A DNA stretch of 64,000 nucleotides from Paralimibaculum aggregatum (GCF_030270585.1 NZ_BSYI01000019.1:1-64000), one strand, 5' to 3'; numbered from the stretch's first letter, positions 1 to 11,814 are shown. Notes: generated from the letters alone by a model not told the origin. Translations and numbers: made by a program.

Positions 1-159
1 GCCGAGACCATCGCGCGGGAGAAGACGCTCGGCCGGCTGCTCGGCGCAGCGCGGCGCAGCGCCCGCGAGGCCGCCCTGGCGCGGGCCGAGACGGCGCCGG
101 TTCAGCGTTCGCCGGAGCCCGGATCCTCGGGCGCAGGTTCGTCCGAGGGCACCGCATAG
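1..159 (+). CDS. 3' end of an unidentified gene (partial)
   Basis: The first frame is open from the window edge to a TAG at 157-159. About 92% of its first 39 codons end in G or C, as in the verified genes here, whereas the next frame has many A-ending codons. The peptide is Ala/Arg/Glu-rich and looks helical, followed by a Pro/Ser/Gly tail. If real, it overlaps the 3' end of convergent yacG by 58 bases. No domain can be recognised from 52 residues and the start lies outside the window. It may also be chance coding bias. Confidence 0.4.
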   Translation, partial: AETIAREKTLGRLLGAARRSAREAALARAETAPVQRSPEPGSSGAGSSEGTA

Positions 160-281
160 GCGCCCTTCAGCCACTTGCCGAGATCGACATCGGCGCAGCG
201 CTTCGAGCAGAAGGGGCGCCACTTCGCCTCCCGCGGCGCGCCGCAGATCGGACATTTCGGCGCCGTTCGGCCCTTGGTCAT
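102..281 (-). CDS. yacG: DNA gyrase inhibitor YacG (zinc-binding)
   Basis: A 59-residue protein of the YacG family, small zinc proteins that bind GyrB and inhibit DNA gyrase in E. coli. The zinc ligands are visible as CPIC near the N-terminus and FCSKRC about 15 residues later, followed by the family's DLGKW segment and an acidic, Pro-rich tail. The start at 281 (MTKGRT) is preferred to one five codons upstream because it begins right before the zinc motif. In many alphaproteobacteria yacG directly follows maf and the RNase E/G gene. Here about 6.1 kb of opposite-strand genes separates it from rng. Confidence 0.9.
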   Translation of the reverse strand: MTKGRTAPKCPICGAPREAKWRPFCSKRCADVDLGKWLKGAYAVPSDEPAPEDPGSGER

Positions 282-379
282 CGCAGCCGCTCCCAAACTC
301 GACGGACAAATCGCCGGCCCACGTTATATCCTCGACCAGACGCCGGAAACCCCCGGCCCGTCCGCGAGGCCCAGCACGG

Positions 380-1602
380 ATGTATGCGCGCCCCGACCCG
401 ATGGCCCATGACGAGACCGCGCGGCGGCGCGCGCCGCTCTGGCACCGCGCCGCCGGTTTCGTGCTGCGCGCGGCGCTGCCGGTGGCGATCCTGCTCGCCG
501 GCGCCGAATATGCGCGCGAGGTCTATCTCGGTGCCCCCGAGGCCGCCCGCGAGGCGCCGGAGCGGCGTGCCCGCCTCGTCGAGGTGGCGGCGGCGCGAGC
601 CGCGACGACCGGCCCAGTGCTGCGCGCCTGGGGCGTGGTCGAGCCGTCCCGCCGGCTGGTGCTGCGCCCGGAGATCGGCGGCCGCGCGCTCGAGGTCTCC
701 GACCGGCTGACCCCGGGCGGCGAGGTCGCGGCGGGGGATGTCCTGCTGCGGCTCGACGACCGCCAGACCCGGCTCGAGATCGCCGAGGCGGAGGCCGAGA
801 TCGCCCGCATCACGGCATTGATCCGGCAGGAGGCGGGGCAGCGTGACCGCGCCGAGCGCGACCTGCGGCGGAGCCCGATCCGCGGCGGCATCACCGACGA
901 GCAGCGCGCGCTGATCCTGCGCGAGCCGCAGATGGCGGAGCTGACCGCCCAGCGCGACGCCGCCATGGCGCGCCGCGATGCCGCCCGCCTGCGCGCCGAG
1001 AAGCTGACCCTGACCGCCCCGTTCGATGCGCTGGTGGAGAGCGAGACCGCGGCGCGCGGCACCGTGCTGATGGCCGGCACCGAGATCGCCCGGCTGGTCG
1101 CGACCGAACGGTTCCGCGTCGTCGCCGCGATCCCGCCCGCCGCGCTCGGCTGGCTGACCCGGCCGGGCGCGCCGCCGCGGGTCACGCTGAGCCAGCCCGG
1201 GATCTGGCCCGAGGGACAGCGCCGCACGGCGCGGATCGCGCAGCTCAAGGGCGGGCTCAGCGCCGTCGGCCGGATGGCGGAGCTGATCCTCGAGGTCGAG
1301 GACCCGCTCGCCCACGACCCTGCCAATGCACCGCGGCTGCTGCTCGGCAGCCTGCTCGAGGCGCGCATCGAGGTGCCGCGGCTGGCGGAGGCGGTGGCGA
1401 TCGACCCGCACTGGCTGCGCGATGGCGACACGCTCTGGATCGCCGCCGACGGCCGGCTGGAGATCCGCCCGGTCACCGTCGCCTGGCGCGGCCCGGACGA
1501 GGCGCTGGTGACGGCCGGCCTCGCGCCCGGCGAGCGCATCGTGACCACCCGTTTCGCCGCCGCCGCCGACGGCATGGCGATCCGCGTCGCCGGGCCGGGC
1601 GG

Positions 1603-1606
<4 letters not shown>
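380..1606 (+). CDS. RND efflux periplasmic adaptor (HlyD/MFP family)
   Basis: A 408-residue membrane fusion protein. It has a hydrophobic N-terminal anchor at about residues 22-45, a lipoyl-like half-motif around the segment GDVLLRLDDRQTRLEI, a helical hairpin rich in Ala/Glu/Arg, the second lipoyl half (LTLTAPFDALVE) and a beta-barrel region. Such adaptors bridge an inner-membrane RND pump to an outer-membrane channel. Its stop overlaps the start of the downstream RND permease (ATGA), so the two form an operon. No outer-membrane factor gene is adjacent. An in-frame ATG at 401 is an alternative start, and neither start has a strong ribosome binding site. The transported substrate cannot be told from sequence. 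Confidence 0.85.
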
Positions 1607-4779
<3,173 letters not shown>

Positions 4780-4848
4780 GCGCCAAGTAGGGTCATCCAG
4801 ATCCCGCCGGTTTCGCGTAAGATATTGACATTAGTAGCATTCGACCCC

Positions 4849-4866
4849 ATGTCACACGATTGTCAC
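4849..4866 (+). promoter_or_regulatory. candidate Pho box (PhoB operator)
   Basis: Two TGTCAC direct repeats start at 4850 and 4861, an 11-base period. As 7-mers they read ATGTCAC and TTGTCAC with a 4-base spacer, the architecture of PhoB half-sites (consensus CTGTCAT or CTGTCAC). They lie 18 bases before the likely ATG of a CYTH-CHAD protein, whose family is tied to polyphosphate. The region is unusually AT-rich, and a TTGACA hexamer sits at 4825-4830. No good -10 hexamer is visible, and the closeness to the start would imply a leaderless or very short leader. Confidence 0.35.
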
Positions 4867-4883
4867 AATTCGCGCGGAACGGC

Positions 4884-6431
4884 ATGAGAGAAATCGAACT
4901 GAAGATCGAGATCGCGCCCGATCAGGCGGCGCGGCTCGACGGGCACCCCTCGGTGCAGCGCCTCGCGGCGGGCCCGGCGGAGACGCGCGTCCTGCGCACG
5001 CTCTATCTCGACACCCCCGGCCAGGCGCTGGCGCGGGCCGACATCGCGCTCCGCCTGCGCCATGACGGCGACGGCTGGGTGCAGACCGCCAAGGCCCGCC
5101 GCGGCCGCGGCGCCGGGCTGATGGAGGCCGTCGAGAGCACCGTCGGGATCGACGCGCCGGTCGCCGATCCCGATGCGGTGCCGGACGAGGGCCTGCGCAG
5201 CGTGATCCTCACCGCGCTTGCCGGCGCGACGCCGGAGGTCCGCTTCGAGACGGCGATCCGCCGCACCACCCGGCGCCTCTCGCTGCCGCGGCTCGGCGAG
5301 GTCGAGCTCGCGGTGGACGAGGGCGAGATCCGCGCCGGGGAGCGCACGGCGCCGCTCAGCGAGGTGGAGATCGAGCTGCTCTCCGGCCAGGCGGCGGCGG
5401 TCTTCGAGGTCGCCCGCGAGCTCTTCCCGGAGGGCGGCGTGCGCCCCTCGCTGCTGACCAAGGCCGAGCGCGGCGGGCGCCTCGCGGCGGGGCACGATCC
5501 CTCCGCGGTGGCGCCGCGCAATGCCGCCGGGGTGGCGCTGCATGCCGACATGACCGCCGAGCAGGGCGCGCGCGAGGTGCTCTCGGAATGCCTCGAGCAG
5601 CTCGCGGCGAACATCCCCGTGGTGATCGCCTCCGACGATCCGGAGGGCCCGCACCAGCTCCGCATCGGGCTGCGGCGGCTGCGCTCGGCGCTGCTGGTCT
5701 TCGGCGGCACTCTCGGCGGCGACCGGCTCGCGCATCTCGACAACGAGGCCCGCTGGCTCGGCCACGAGGCCGGGCGGGTGCGCGATCTCGACGTCGCCCA
5801 TGCCGATATCCTCGGCCCGCTGCGCGAGGAGATGCCCGGCGAGCCCGGCGCCGATGCGCTGGCCGCCTCGCTGGCGCGCAAGCTCGCCGAGGCGCGGGCC
5901 GATCTGCGCCAGACGCTGGCCGGCCCGCGGGTCTGGGCGCTGCTGCTCGATCTCGGCGAATACATCGCCACCCGCGGCTGGCTCGACCCGGGCGACTGGG
6001 AGCAGACGACGCGCCTCGCCCGGCCGCTCGGCGCTGCCGCGGCGGAGGCGCTCGACGGCCGGCTCGCCCGTGTCATGCGGCGCGGCGAGAAGATCGGCAC
6101 GCTCGAGATCGACGCCCGCCACGATCTCCGCAAGGAGCTGAAGAAGCTGCGCTATGCGGTGGAATTCTTCGCGCCGATCTTCCCGGAGAAGAAGGTGAAG
6201 CCCTTCGTCCGGCGGCTGAAGGCGCTGCAGGAGATCTTCGGAGACCTGCAGGACGCGGCGATGGCGGAGGAGATGTTCCGCGCCGAGAACGGCCCGGGCA
6301 GCGATTCGGTGCCGGCGGCACGGGCGGCAGGCTTCGTGATCGGCGTGCGGACCGAGCGGGCGCGGCGCTCCTGGGAGGCGGCCAAGCAGCTCTGGAAGGC
6401 GTTCAAGGAAACCGGCCCGTTCTGGCCCTGA
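4884..6431 (+). CDS. CYTH and CHAD domain protein (inorganic triphosphatase-like)
   Basis: A 515-residue protein with an N-terminal CYTH domain (about 1-195) and a C-terminal CHAD domain (about 210-505), the layout of E. coli YgiF. The CYTH signature ExExK is at E3-E5-K7, followed by LYLDTP and further alternating charged strands of the triphosphate tunnel. CHAD is marked by HQLRIGLRRLRSAL and later by RKELKKLRYAVEFF, the basic helices that bind polyphosphate in this family. It probably hydrolyses tripolyphosphate and associates with polyphosphate. The ATG at 4884 is chosen over an upstream TTG at 4860 because it places the CYTH motif at the very N-terminus, as usual. A possible Pho box precedes it. 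Confidence 0.85.
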   Translation: MREIELKIEIAPDQAARLDGHPSVQRLAAGPAETRVLRTLYLDTPGQALARADIALRLRHDGDGWVQTAKARRGRGAGLMEAVESTVGIDAPVADPDAVPDEGLRSVILTALAGATPEVRFETAIRRTTRRLSLPRLGEVELAVDEGEIRAGERTAPLSEVEIELLSGQAAAVFEVARELFPEGGVRPSLLTKAERGGRLAAGHDPSAVAPRNAAGVALHADMTAEQGAREVLSECLEQLAANIPVVIASDDPEGPHQLRIGLRRLRSALLVFGGTLGGDRLAHLDNEARWLGHEAGRVRDLDVAHADILGPLREEMPGEPGADALAASLARKLAEARADLRQTLAGPRVWALLLDLGEYIATRGWLDPGDWEQTTRLARPLGAAAAEALDGRLARVMRRGEKIGTLEIDARHDLRKELKKLRYAVEFFAPIFPEKKVKPFVRRLKALQEIFGDLQDAAMAEEMFRAENGPGSDSVPAARAAGFVIGVRTERARRSWEAAKQLWKAFKETGPFWP

Positions 6432-6447
6432 GGGCGCGCGCGCCGGC

Positions 6448-7614
6448 TCAGATCAGCTCGAGGATCGGCCGGCGCTCGCGCTTGCGCTGCAGCTCGACGA
6501 GGCCGAGCGGGGTCCAGCCGGCAAGGCTCGTCTCCACCGGGTCGCGCCGCAGCGCGGTCCTCAGCGCATCCTCCAGCCGTTTCCGGTCGCGCTTCGGCAG
6601 CGGCGCGAGATCGAGCGCCACGATGCCGCCGAGGCCGCGCAGGCGGAGCTGCCGCGGCAGCTCCCGCACCGCCTCGAGATTGGCGGTCAGCGCATCGCCG
6701 CCCTGGAAGCCGCCGCCGGTGTTCACATCCACCGCCACCAGTGCCGCGGTCGGCTCGATCTGCATCCAGCCGCCGGACGGCAGCGCGGCGCGCGGGCTGC
6801 GCAGCGCCTCGATCGCCTCCCAGAGGCCGTGATGGTCGAAGAGGTCCGGCCCGTCGAAGCGCTGCATCGCCGCCCGCAGATCGGCCGAGACCGCACCGGC
6901 CCGTTCGAGCTCCCCGGCGAGTTCATGCCAGGTCTCGCGGCCGACGAGGATCCGCGGCACCGGGTCGGTCCAGTCCCTCAGCGCCTCGCGCACCGAAGGG
7001 CTGCCGGCGGGCGGGACGGCGGCACCGTCCAACCCCTCGAGCGCCGCGCGCTCCAGCAGCAGCTGCCCGAGCTCCGCCGCAAGCTCCGCCTCGGCCGCCC
7101 CGATCGCCGCGGTGCGCAGGATCGTGCCGTCGCCCCGCGCCATCCCGCGCAGCGCCGCGCGCAGCGCTTCGGGCGCGATCTCCGGCCCCGGCTCCCAGCC
7201 CTCGACCACCGCCGTGAGCCGCGCGCGCTCGTCGGCATCGCGGATCTGGCGCGAGAGATTGATCCCCGGCGCACCGGGGGTGTGGATCAGCCGCCGGCCC
7301 TTGTGGAGGATGCGCGCGGTCACCGGGCTGGCCTTGCCGGCCTCGGGATGGCTCACCACCTGCACCGCCAGCCGCTCGCCTGCGCGCCGCCCTCTGGCCT
7401 CGCGCAGGAAACCCGTGCGCCCGCCGCCCAGCGCCACGAAGGCGGCCCCGAGCTTCGGCACCAGCCGGTCGATCTTCGCGGCGAGGATCTCGCCCGGCCG
7501 CGGCATGGCATCGCCGGCCGGCGGGTCGACCAGCAGGTCCTCGAGCCGTCCGTCGACGAGCAGCGCCGCCGCCGGCCGGCCGGAGACCCGGTCGATCAGG
7601 AGATGGCGGGTCAT
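6448..7614 (-). CDS. rng: Ribonuclease E/G family protein, short form
   Basis: A 388-residue endoribonuclease of the RNase E/G family, acting in rRNA maturation and mRNA decay. It has an S1-like domain at about 25-100 (GEILAAKIDRL to TGFLREA) and the metal site DVNTGGGFQGGDALTANLEA in the DNase I-like domain. GGIVALDLAPL, near the end, supplies the second acidic residue. It ends soon after, so the CPxC zinc-link and the long tail of classical RNase E are absent. The family in E. coli is about 490 residues (RNase G). It starts with ATG one base after the maf stop, within the infA-maf-rng operon. Confidence 0.85.
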   Translation of the reverse strand: MTRHLLIDRVSGRPAAALLVDGRLEDLLVDPPAGDAMPRPGEILAAKIDRLVPKLGAAFVALGGGRTGFLREARGRRAGERLAVQVVSHPEAGKASPVTARILHKGRRLIHTPGAPGINLSRQIRDADERARLTAVVEGWEPGPEIAPEALRAALRGMARGDGTILRTAAIGAAEAELAAELGQLLLERAALEGLDGAAVPPAGSPSVREALRDWTDPVPRILVGRETWHELAGELERAGAVSADLRAAMQRFDGPDLFDHHGLWEAIEALRSPRAALPSGGWMQIEPTAALVAVDVNTGGGFQGGDALTANLEAVRELPRQLRLRGLGGIVALDLAPLPKRDRKRLEDALRTALRRDPVETSLAGWTPLGLVELQRKRERRPILELI

Positions 7615-7615
7615 G

Positions 7616-8350
7616 TCACGCCGCCGGCCCCTCGAAGCGCAGCGGATAGCCGTTGCCCGCGAGCAGCGCCGCGGTCTCGGCCAGCGGCAGGCCGACGACA
7701 GCGGTGTAGCTGCCGATGATCTCCGACACGAAGGCCCCGGCAATGCCCTGGATCGCATAGCCCCCCGCCTTGCCGCGCCACTCGCCGGAGCGCAGATAGG
7801 CGGAGATCTCGGCGTCGGAAAGGCGCTTCATCCGCACCCGCGTCTCCACCAGCCGCGCGCGCGCGCCATCGGGGCAGAGCAGGCAGACCGCGGTCGCCAC
7901 CCGGTGACGGCGCCCCGACAGCAGGTAGAGGAAGGCCGCGGCCTCCGCCGCATCCGCCGGCTTGCCGAGGATCCGGCGCCCGGCAAACACCACCGTGTCC
8001 GCCGCCAGCACCAGGCCGGCACCGTCGCCCGCGGCCCTGGCGACCGCGGCGGCCTTCTCACGTGCCATGCGGGCGACATAGTCGCGCGGCAGCTCGCCCG
8101 GCCCGGGGGTTTCGTCGATCTCCGCAGGCAGCACTGCATCCGGCACCACGCCGATCTGCGCCAGCAGGTCCAGCCTGCGCGGCGAGGCCGAGCCGAGGAC
8201 CAGCCGCGGGACCGAAGCCGCGGCATCCGCCACGGGCGCCGCGGCATCGGCGGAGCCGGTGCCGCCGGTGCGGGCGGGGCTCGATGCCCCGGCCGCGCCG
8301 ACCTCCCCGGTCGGCACGGTTGCGCCCGTCCGGGCCCTGCCCGCGCTCAC
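7616..8350 (-). CDS. maf: Maf-family nucleotide pyrophosphatase (first copy)
   Basis: A 244-residue Maf/HAM1-fold nucleotide pyrophosphatase that hydrolyses non-canonical or methylated NTPs. The domain begins at about residue 48 with [14 protein letters not shown]. It continues with EIDE, the catalytic LAADTVVF and GKPADAAEA, and ends with [10 protein letters not shown] and [11 protein letters not shown]. An extra N-terminal stretch of about 46 residues is low-complexity Ala/Gly/Thr. The GTG start lies four bases after the infA stop, and no internal start fits better, so the extension is probably translated. A second Maf paralogue is encoded at 55.0-55.6 kb. Confidence 0.9.
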   Translation of the reverse strand: MSAGRARTGATVPTGEVGAAGASSPARTGGTGSADAAAPVADAAASVPRLVLGSASPRRLDLLAQIGVVPDAVLPAEIDETPGPGELPRDYVARMAREKAAAVARAAGDGAGLVLAADTVVFAGRRILGKPADAAEAAAFLYLLSGRRHRVATAVCLLCPDGARARLVETRVRMKRLSDAEISAYLRSGEWRGKAGGYAIQGIAGAFVSEIIGSYTAVVGLPLAETAALLAGNGYPLRFEGPAA

Positions 8351-8354
8351 GGTC

Positions 8355-8573
8355 TCACTTGAAGCGGTAGGTGATGCGCCCCTTGGTCAGGTCATAGGGC
8401 GTCATCTCGACCTGCACCTTGTCCCCGGCGAGCACGCGAATCCTGTTCTTGCGCATCTTGCCGGCGGTATGGGCAATGATCTCGTGCCCGTTCTCGAGCT
8501 TGACCCGGAAGGTCGCGTTCGGAAGCAGTTCGGTCACGACGCCCGGGAACTCGAGAGTCTCTTCTTTTGACAT
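8355..8573 (-). CDS. infA: Translation initiation factor IF-1
   Basis: A 72-residue protein of exactly the usual IF-1 length: one S1/OB fold from [16 protein letters not shown] through [14 protein letters not shown] to [11 protein letters not shown]-1 occupies the ribosomal A site with IF-2 and IF-3 during initiation. A GGAGA element lies about eight bases before the ATG. It heads the infA-maf-rng transcription unit, with only four bases to maf. Confidence is very high because the family is nearly invariant. Confidence 0.97.
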   Translation of the reverse strand: MSKEETLEFPGVVTELLPNATFRVKLENGHEIIAHTAGKMRKNRIRVLAGDKVQVEMTPYDLTKGRITYRFK

Positions 8574-8686
8574 CTTGTCTCCGTGGGGAACCCGTCGGCG
8601 CGGAAAATGGGCTCAACCACGGATAAAAGCAAGTCCCCCGACGACACGCCGCCGCAGAGCGACCATTCCGGGGCGAATTGGCGGGC

Positions 8687-8902
8687 CTAGCGGTGCTCGA
8701 TCATCCGCCGCGCGAAGCCGAGGGTCAGCCGGTATCCCGCATAGCCCACGACGAGCCCGACCAGCGCCGCCGGGCCGAGCCGCAGCGCCAGCTCGCCGAT
8801 CCAGCCGAGGCCCTCGACCAGCGCGAGCCAGGCCGGATCGTGGCTCTCCCCCTCGTGCAGCAGGAAGGTGAAGTCCGAGACATCGATCTCCGCGATACCC
8901 AT
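8687..8902 (-). CDS. Small single-span membrane protein, unknown function
   Basis: A 71-residue protein with a polar, acidic N-terminal half and one long hydrophobic segment in the second half (ELALRLGPAALVGLVVGYAG), ending in a basic tail. The start at 8902 follows a GCGGAG element seven bases upstream. An open frame continues to 9022, but those codons run through AT-rich DNA with several inverted repeats that look regulatory. It occupies the place where many alphaproteobacteria have a low-molecular-weight phosphatase gene between UPF0262 and infA, but it shows no CxxxxxR motif. I do not recognise the family. Confidence 0.5.
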   Translation of the reverse strand: MGIAEIDVSDFTFLLHEGESHDPAWLALVEGLGWIGELALRLGPAALVGLVVGYAGYRLTLGFARRMIEHR

Positions 8903-9062
8903 GGCACTGCTCCGCATTAAGAACTCGATGAAGTCATGCATACACCATAACCGCGTCATGGTGAACCGTTGTTCACCAATATAATGCAAAGCATTCAACA
9001 TATGCGGATCGTTTCGGGACAATCCGCGTCAGAACAAGTAAATGAAAGGTAAAGGGTCGGGA
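8903..9062. promoter_or_regulatory. AT-rich regulatory gap with three inverted repeats
   Basis: Within 70 bases lie three dyads. They are TGGTGAAC/GTTCACCA at 8959-8978 with a CGTT loop, AATGC/GCATT at 8983-8995 with an AAA loop, and GCGGAT/ATCCGC at 9004-9027 with a 12-base loop. The DNA is strikingly AT-rich for this genome. It lies downstream of the hisD-UPF0262 operon and upstream of the small membrane gene on the same strand. The outermost dyad may be part of a transcript end, and the 8-bp-arm dyad resembles a repressor operator. Confidence 0.5.
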
Positions 9063-9551
9063 TCAGCCGGGCTGCGACAGGGCGCAGATCACCGTGAAGA
9101 GCCGCCGCGCGGTGGCATGGTCGGTCTCCACCGCGCCGTCGAGCCGCGCCACCAGCAGCCGCGCGCCCTCGTCATGGATCTCGCGCCGGGTCTGGTCGAG
9201 CGCCTCGATCTCGGCGCGCGGCAGCGCCCGCACCGCGTCGAAGTAACGCTCTGTGATCGCAGCATAATCCTCGATCGCCTCGCGGAAGGGCGCCAGCGGC
9301 AGGCGCAGCGGCGCCAGCGCCGGCCCGGCCGCCGCGGCGATCTCCAGCGCCAGGTGCCGCCCCTCGAGCCCGATGCCGAGGCTGAACGGCCCGGCCTCGA
9401 CCTGCCCGGCCGGGCGGAAGCGGTTGTCCTCCGCCAGGTCGAACAGCGCGACGTCGAGCTCCTGCTGCATCTCCGGCGTGCGCGGCAGCGGTGCCGCCTC
9501 GGTCAGCGCGACGCGTTCCAGCCGGTCCGCCGGGCCGAACCCGCCGCTCAT
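9063..9551 (-). CDS. UPF0262 family protein
   Basis: A 162-residue protein of the UPF0262 family, which is confined largely to alphaproteobacteria and has no assigned biochemistry. Recognisable blocks are EMQQELDVALFDLAEDN in the first quarter, then a central LPLAPFREAIEDYAAITERY and the C-terminal DHATARRLFTVICAL. It overlaps the hisD stop by four bases (ATGA), the standard position of this family, so the two are co-translated. A role linked to histidine synthesis is suggested only by this fixed neighbourhood. Confidence 0.85.
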   Translation of the reverse strand: MSGGFGPADRLERVALTEAAPLPRTPEMQQELDVALFDLAEDNRFRPAGQVEAGPFSLGIGLEGRHLALEIAAAAGPALAPLRLPLAPFREAIEDYAAITERYFDAVRALPRAEIEALDQTRREIHDEGARLLVARLDGAVETDHATARRLFTVICALSQPG

Positions 9552-10846
9552 CCCGCATCCGCCCGGCGCAGCGCCACCGAGAGCCCGTGCGCCTCGAGTC
9601 CCTCGGCCTCGGCCAGCGTCTCCGCCGCCGGGCCGAGCGCCGCCAGCGCGCCGCCGTCGAGCGCCGCCAGCGTGGTGCGTTTCAGGAAGTCGAGCACCGA
9701 GAGCCCGGAGGAGAACCGCGCCGAGCCGGCGGTCGGCAGCACGTGATTCGGCCCGCCCACATAGTCCCCGATGGCCTCCGGGGTGTGCCGGCCGAGGAAG
9801 ATCGCGCCGGCATGGCGGATCTGCCCCATCAGCGCTTCCGGGTCGGCGACGCAGAGCTCGAGATGCTCCGGCGCCACGCGGTTGGCGATCTCGGCGGCCC
9901 GTGCCAGCGTGTCGACCAGGATCACCCCGCCGTAGTCGCGCCAGCTCGCGCCGGCGATCCCGGCCCGCGAGAGCCGTTGCAGCGCACGCTCCACCGCCGC
10001 CGGCACCGCCTCGGCCAGCGCCGCGTCGTCGGTCACCAGGATCGATTGGGCACGGCTGTCATGCTCGGCCTGGGCCAGGAGATCCATCGCCAGCCAGTCC
10101 GGGTCGTTGCCGGCATCGGCGATCACCAGCACCTCCGAGGGCCCGGCGATCATGTCGATGCCGACGCGGCCGAAGACCTGCCGCTTGGCCTCCGCCACAT
10201 AGGCGTTGCCGGGGCCGGTGATCTTGTCGACGCCGCGGATCGGCCCGGCGCCATAGGCCAGCGCGCCGATCGCCTGCGCGCCGCCGATGCGCCAGATCTC
10301 GTCGATCCCGGCGACCCGCGCCGCCGCCAGCACCAGCGGGTTGAGCCGGCCCTCGGGGCAGGGCGCGCAGACCGCGAGCCGCCCGACGCCGGCCACCTTC
10401 GCCGGGATCGCGTTCATCAGCAGGCTCGAGGGATAGGAGGCGAGCCCGCCCGGCACATAGAGCCCCGCCGCATCCACCGGGCCCCAGCGCCAGCCGAGCC
10501 GCGCGCCGGCAGCATCGGTCCAGTCGGCATCCCCGGGCATCTGGCGGATGTGGTATGCGCGGATCCGCTCGGCGGCGAGCTCCAGCGCCTCGAGCCGCTC
10601 CGGCGCCACCTCGGCCACCGCCGCGTCGATCTCCTCCGCGGTGACGGCGAGGCTCGCCTCGGTCGCCTCCCAGCGGTCGAACAGGCGGGTGCGCTCGATC
10701 ACCGCGGCGATGCCGCGCGCCCGGATATCGGCGAGGATCTCGGCCACCGCGTCGCGCACATCCGCGCCGGCGGCCCGCTCGTCGGAGACCAGCCGCGCGA
10801 AACGGGCCTCGAAATCCGGGGCATCGTGGCGGAGCAGTTCGGGCAT
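9548..10846 (-). CDS. hisD: Histidinol dehydrogenase
   Basis: Catalyses the last two oxidations of histidine biosynthesis (L-histidinol to L-histidine, NAD+ and Zn2+). At 432 residues it matches the family. Visible signatures are GLYVPGG, MNAIPAKVAGV, DKITGPGNAYVAEAK, the zinc-binding QAEHD and the catalytic pair in NRVAPEHLEL, ending with TAGSARFSSGLSVLDFLK. Three clustered in-frame ATGs occur. The one at 10846 sits about nine bases after GGAGAG and is preferred over 10855. Transcription diverges from cysQ on the other side. Its stop overlaps the UPF0262 start. Confidence 0.95.
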   Translation of the reverse strand: MPELLRHDAPDFEARFARLVSDERAAGADVRDAVAEILADIRARGIAAVIERTRLFDRWEATEASLAVTAEEIDAAVAEVAPERLEALELAAERIRAYHIRQMPGDADWTDAAGARLGWRWGPVDAAGLYVPGGLASYPSSLLMNAIPAKVAGVGRLAVCAPCPEGRLNPLVLAAARVAGIDEIWRIGGAQAIGALAYGAGPIRGVDKITGPGNAYVAEAKRQVFGRVGIDMIAGPSEVLVIADAGNDPDWLAMDLLAQAEHDSRAQSILVTDDAALAEAVPAAVERALQRLSRAGIAGASWRDYGGVILVDTLARAAEIANRVAPEHLELCVADPEALMGQIRHAGAIFLGRHTPEAIGDYVGGPNHVLPTAGSARFSSGLSVLDFLKRTTLAALDGGALAALGPAAETLAEAEGLEAHGLSVALRRADAG

Positions 10847-10989
10847 CGGCGGCATCTCTCCATGAGGGCGGCGGACCACCCGACTGCCTACTAGCCGCGC
10901 GGGCCCGCCGCAAGGCCGCCCGCGGCCCGGGGGGCTCGCCAAATCGGGCGCGCTCGCCTATAGCGGGGCGAGCCGCAGAAGGGAGCCCC

Positions 10990-11814
10990 ATGACCCCAGA
11001 TCCCGACCGTCTGGCGGAGGTTTTCCGCCGCCTTTCCCTCGCCGCCGGCGCCGCGATCCTCGAGGTCTATGGCCGCGCCGAGATGGATGTCGCCGCCAAG
11101 GCCGATGCCAGCCCGGTGACCGAGGCCGATCTCGCCGCCGACCGGATCATCGCCGGGGGGCTGGCCGAGGCCTTTCCCGAGATCCCCGCCGTCACCGAGG
11201 AGCAGGCCGCCAGCCACCGCGCGGTGGCGGGCGCCTTCTTCCTGGTGGACCCGCTCGACGGCACCAAGGAATTCGTCCGCCGCGGCGGGGATTTCACCGT
11301 CAACATCGCGCTGATCGAGGGCGGGCGCCCGGTGGCCGGGGTGGTCTATGCCCCGGCCAAGGGGCGGCTCTTTCTCGGCATCGCCGGCCGCGCCACCGAG
11401 GAGACGGTGGAGGCGGGCGCTGTTGTCCCCGGCTCGTCGCGCGCCGTCGCGGTCGCGGCGCCGGACCCGGCGGGGCTGCGCGTGGTGGCCTCGAAATCCC
11501 ACCGCGACGCCGCGACGGATGCCTATATCGCGCGCTATCCGGTGGCGGATTTCGTCTCCGCCGGCTCCTCGCTCAAGTTCTGCCTGGTGGCGGCGGGGGA
11601 GGCGGATCTCTATCCCCGCCTCGGCCGCACCATGGAATGGGACACCGCGGCGGGCCATGCGGTGCTCGCCGCCGCCGGCGGCCGGGTGGTGCGCTTCGCG
11701 GACCATGCACCCTTCGGCTATGGCAAGCCGGGCTACGAGAACGGCTTCTTCATCGCCCATGCACCCGGGGTCGCGCTGGTGGAGCCGGAGACCGCGGCGG
11801 AGACCGGGCCGTGA
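10990..11814 (+). CDS. cysQ: 3'(2'),5'-bisphosphate nucleotidase CysQ
   Basis: A 274-residue inositol monophosphatase-superfamily enzyme. It converts 3'-phosphoadenosine 5'-phosphate, a by-product of sulfate assimilation, to AMP. The metal sites are VTEEQ, DPLDGTKEF and, near the C-terminus, EWDTAAGHAVL, where the last Asp of the family lies. A strong AGAAGGGAG precedes the ATG. It overlaps the following kdsB start (GTGA), so the two genes are co-translated although they act in different pathways. Confidence 0.92.
   Translation: MTPDPDRLAEVFRRLSLAAGAAILEVYGRAEMDVAAKADASPVTEADLAADRIIAGGLAEAFPEIPAVTEEQAASHRAVAGAFFLVDPLDGTKEFVRRGGDFTVNIALIEGGRPVAGVVYAPAKGRLFLGIAGRATEETVEAGAVVPGSSRAVAVAAPDPAGLRVVASKSHRDAATDAYIARYPVADFVSAGSSLKFCLVAAGEADLYPRLGRTMEWDTAAGHAVLAAAGGRVVRFADHAPFGYGKPGYENGFFIAHAPGVALVEPETAAETGP

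Noticed and set aside
8607-8690. 27-codon plus-strand ORF upstream of infA
   Set aside because: Opposite the infA leader, with a weak ribosome binding site and no conserved pattern.
8980-8985. Perfect TATAAT on the plus strand
   Set aside because: No -35 element at proper distance and no plus-strand gene follows; it probably arises from AT-rich dyads.
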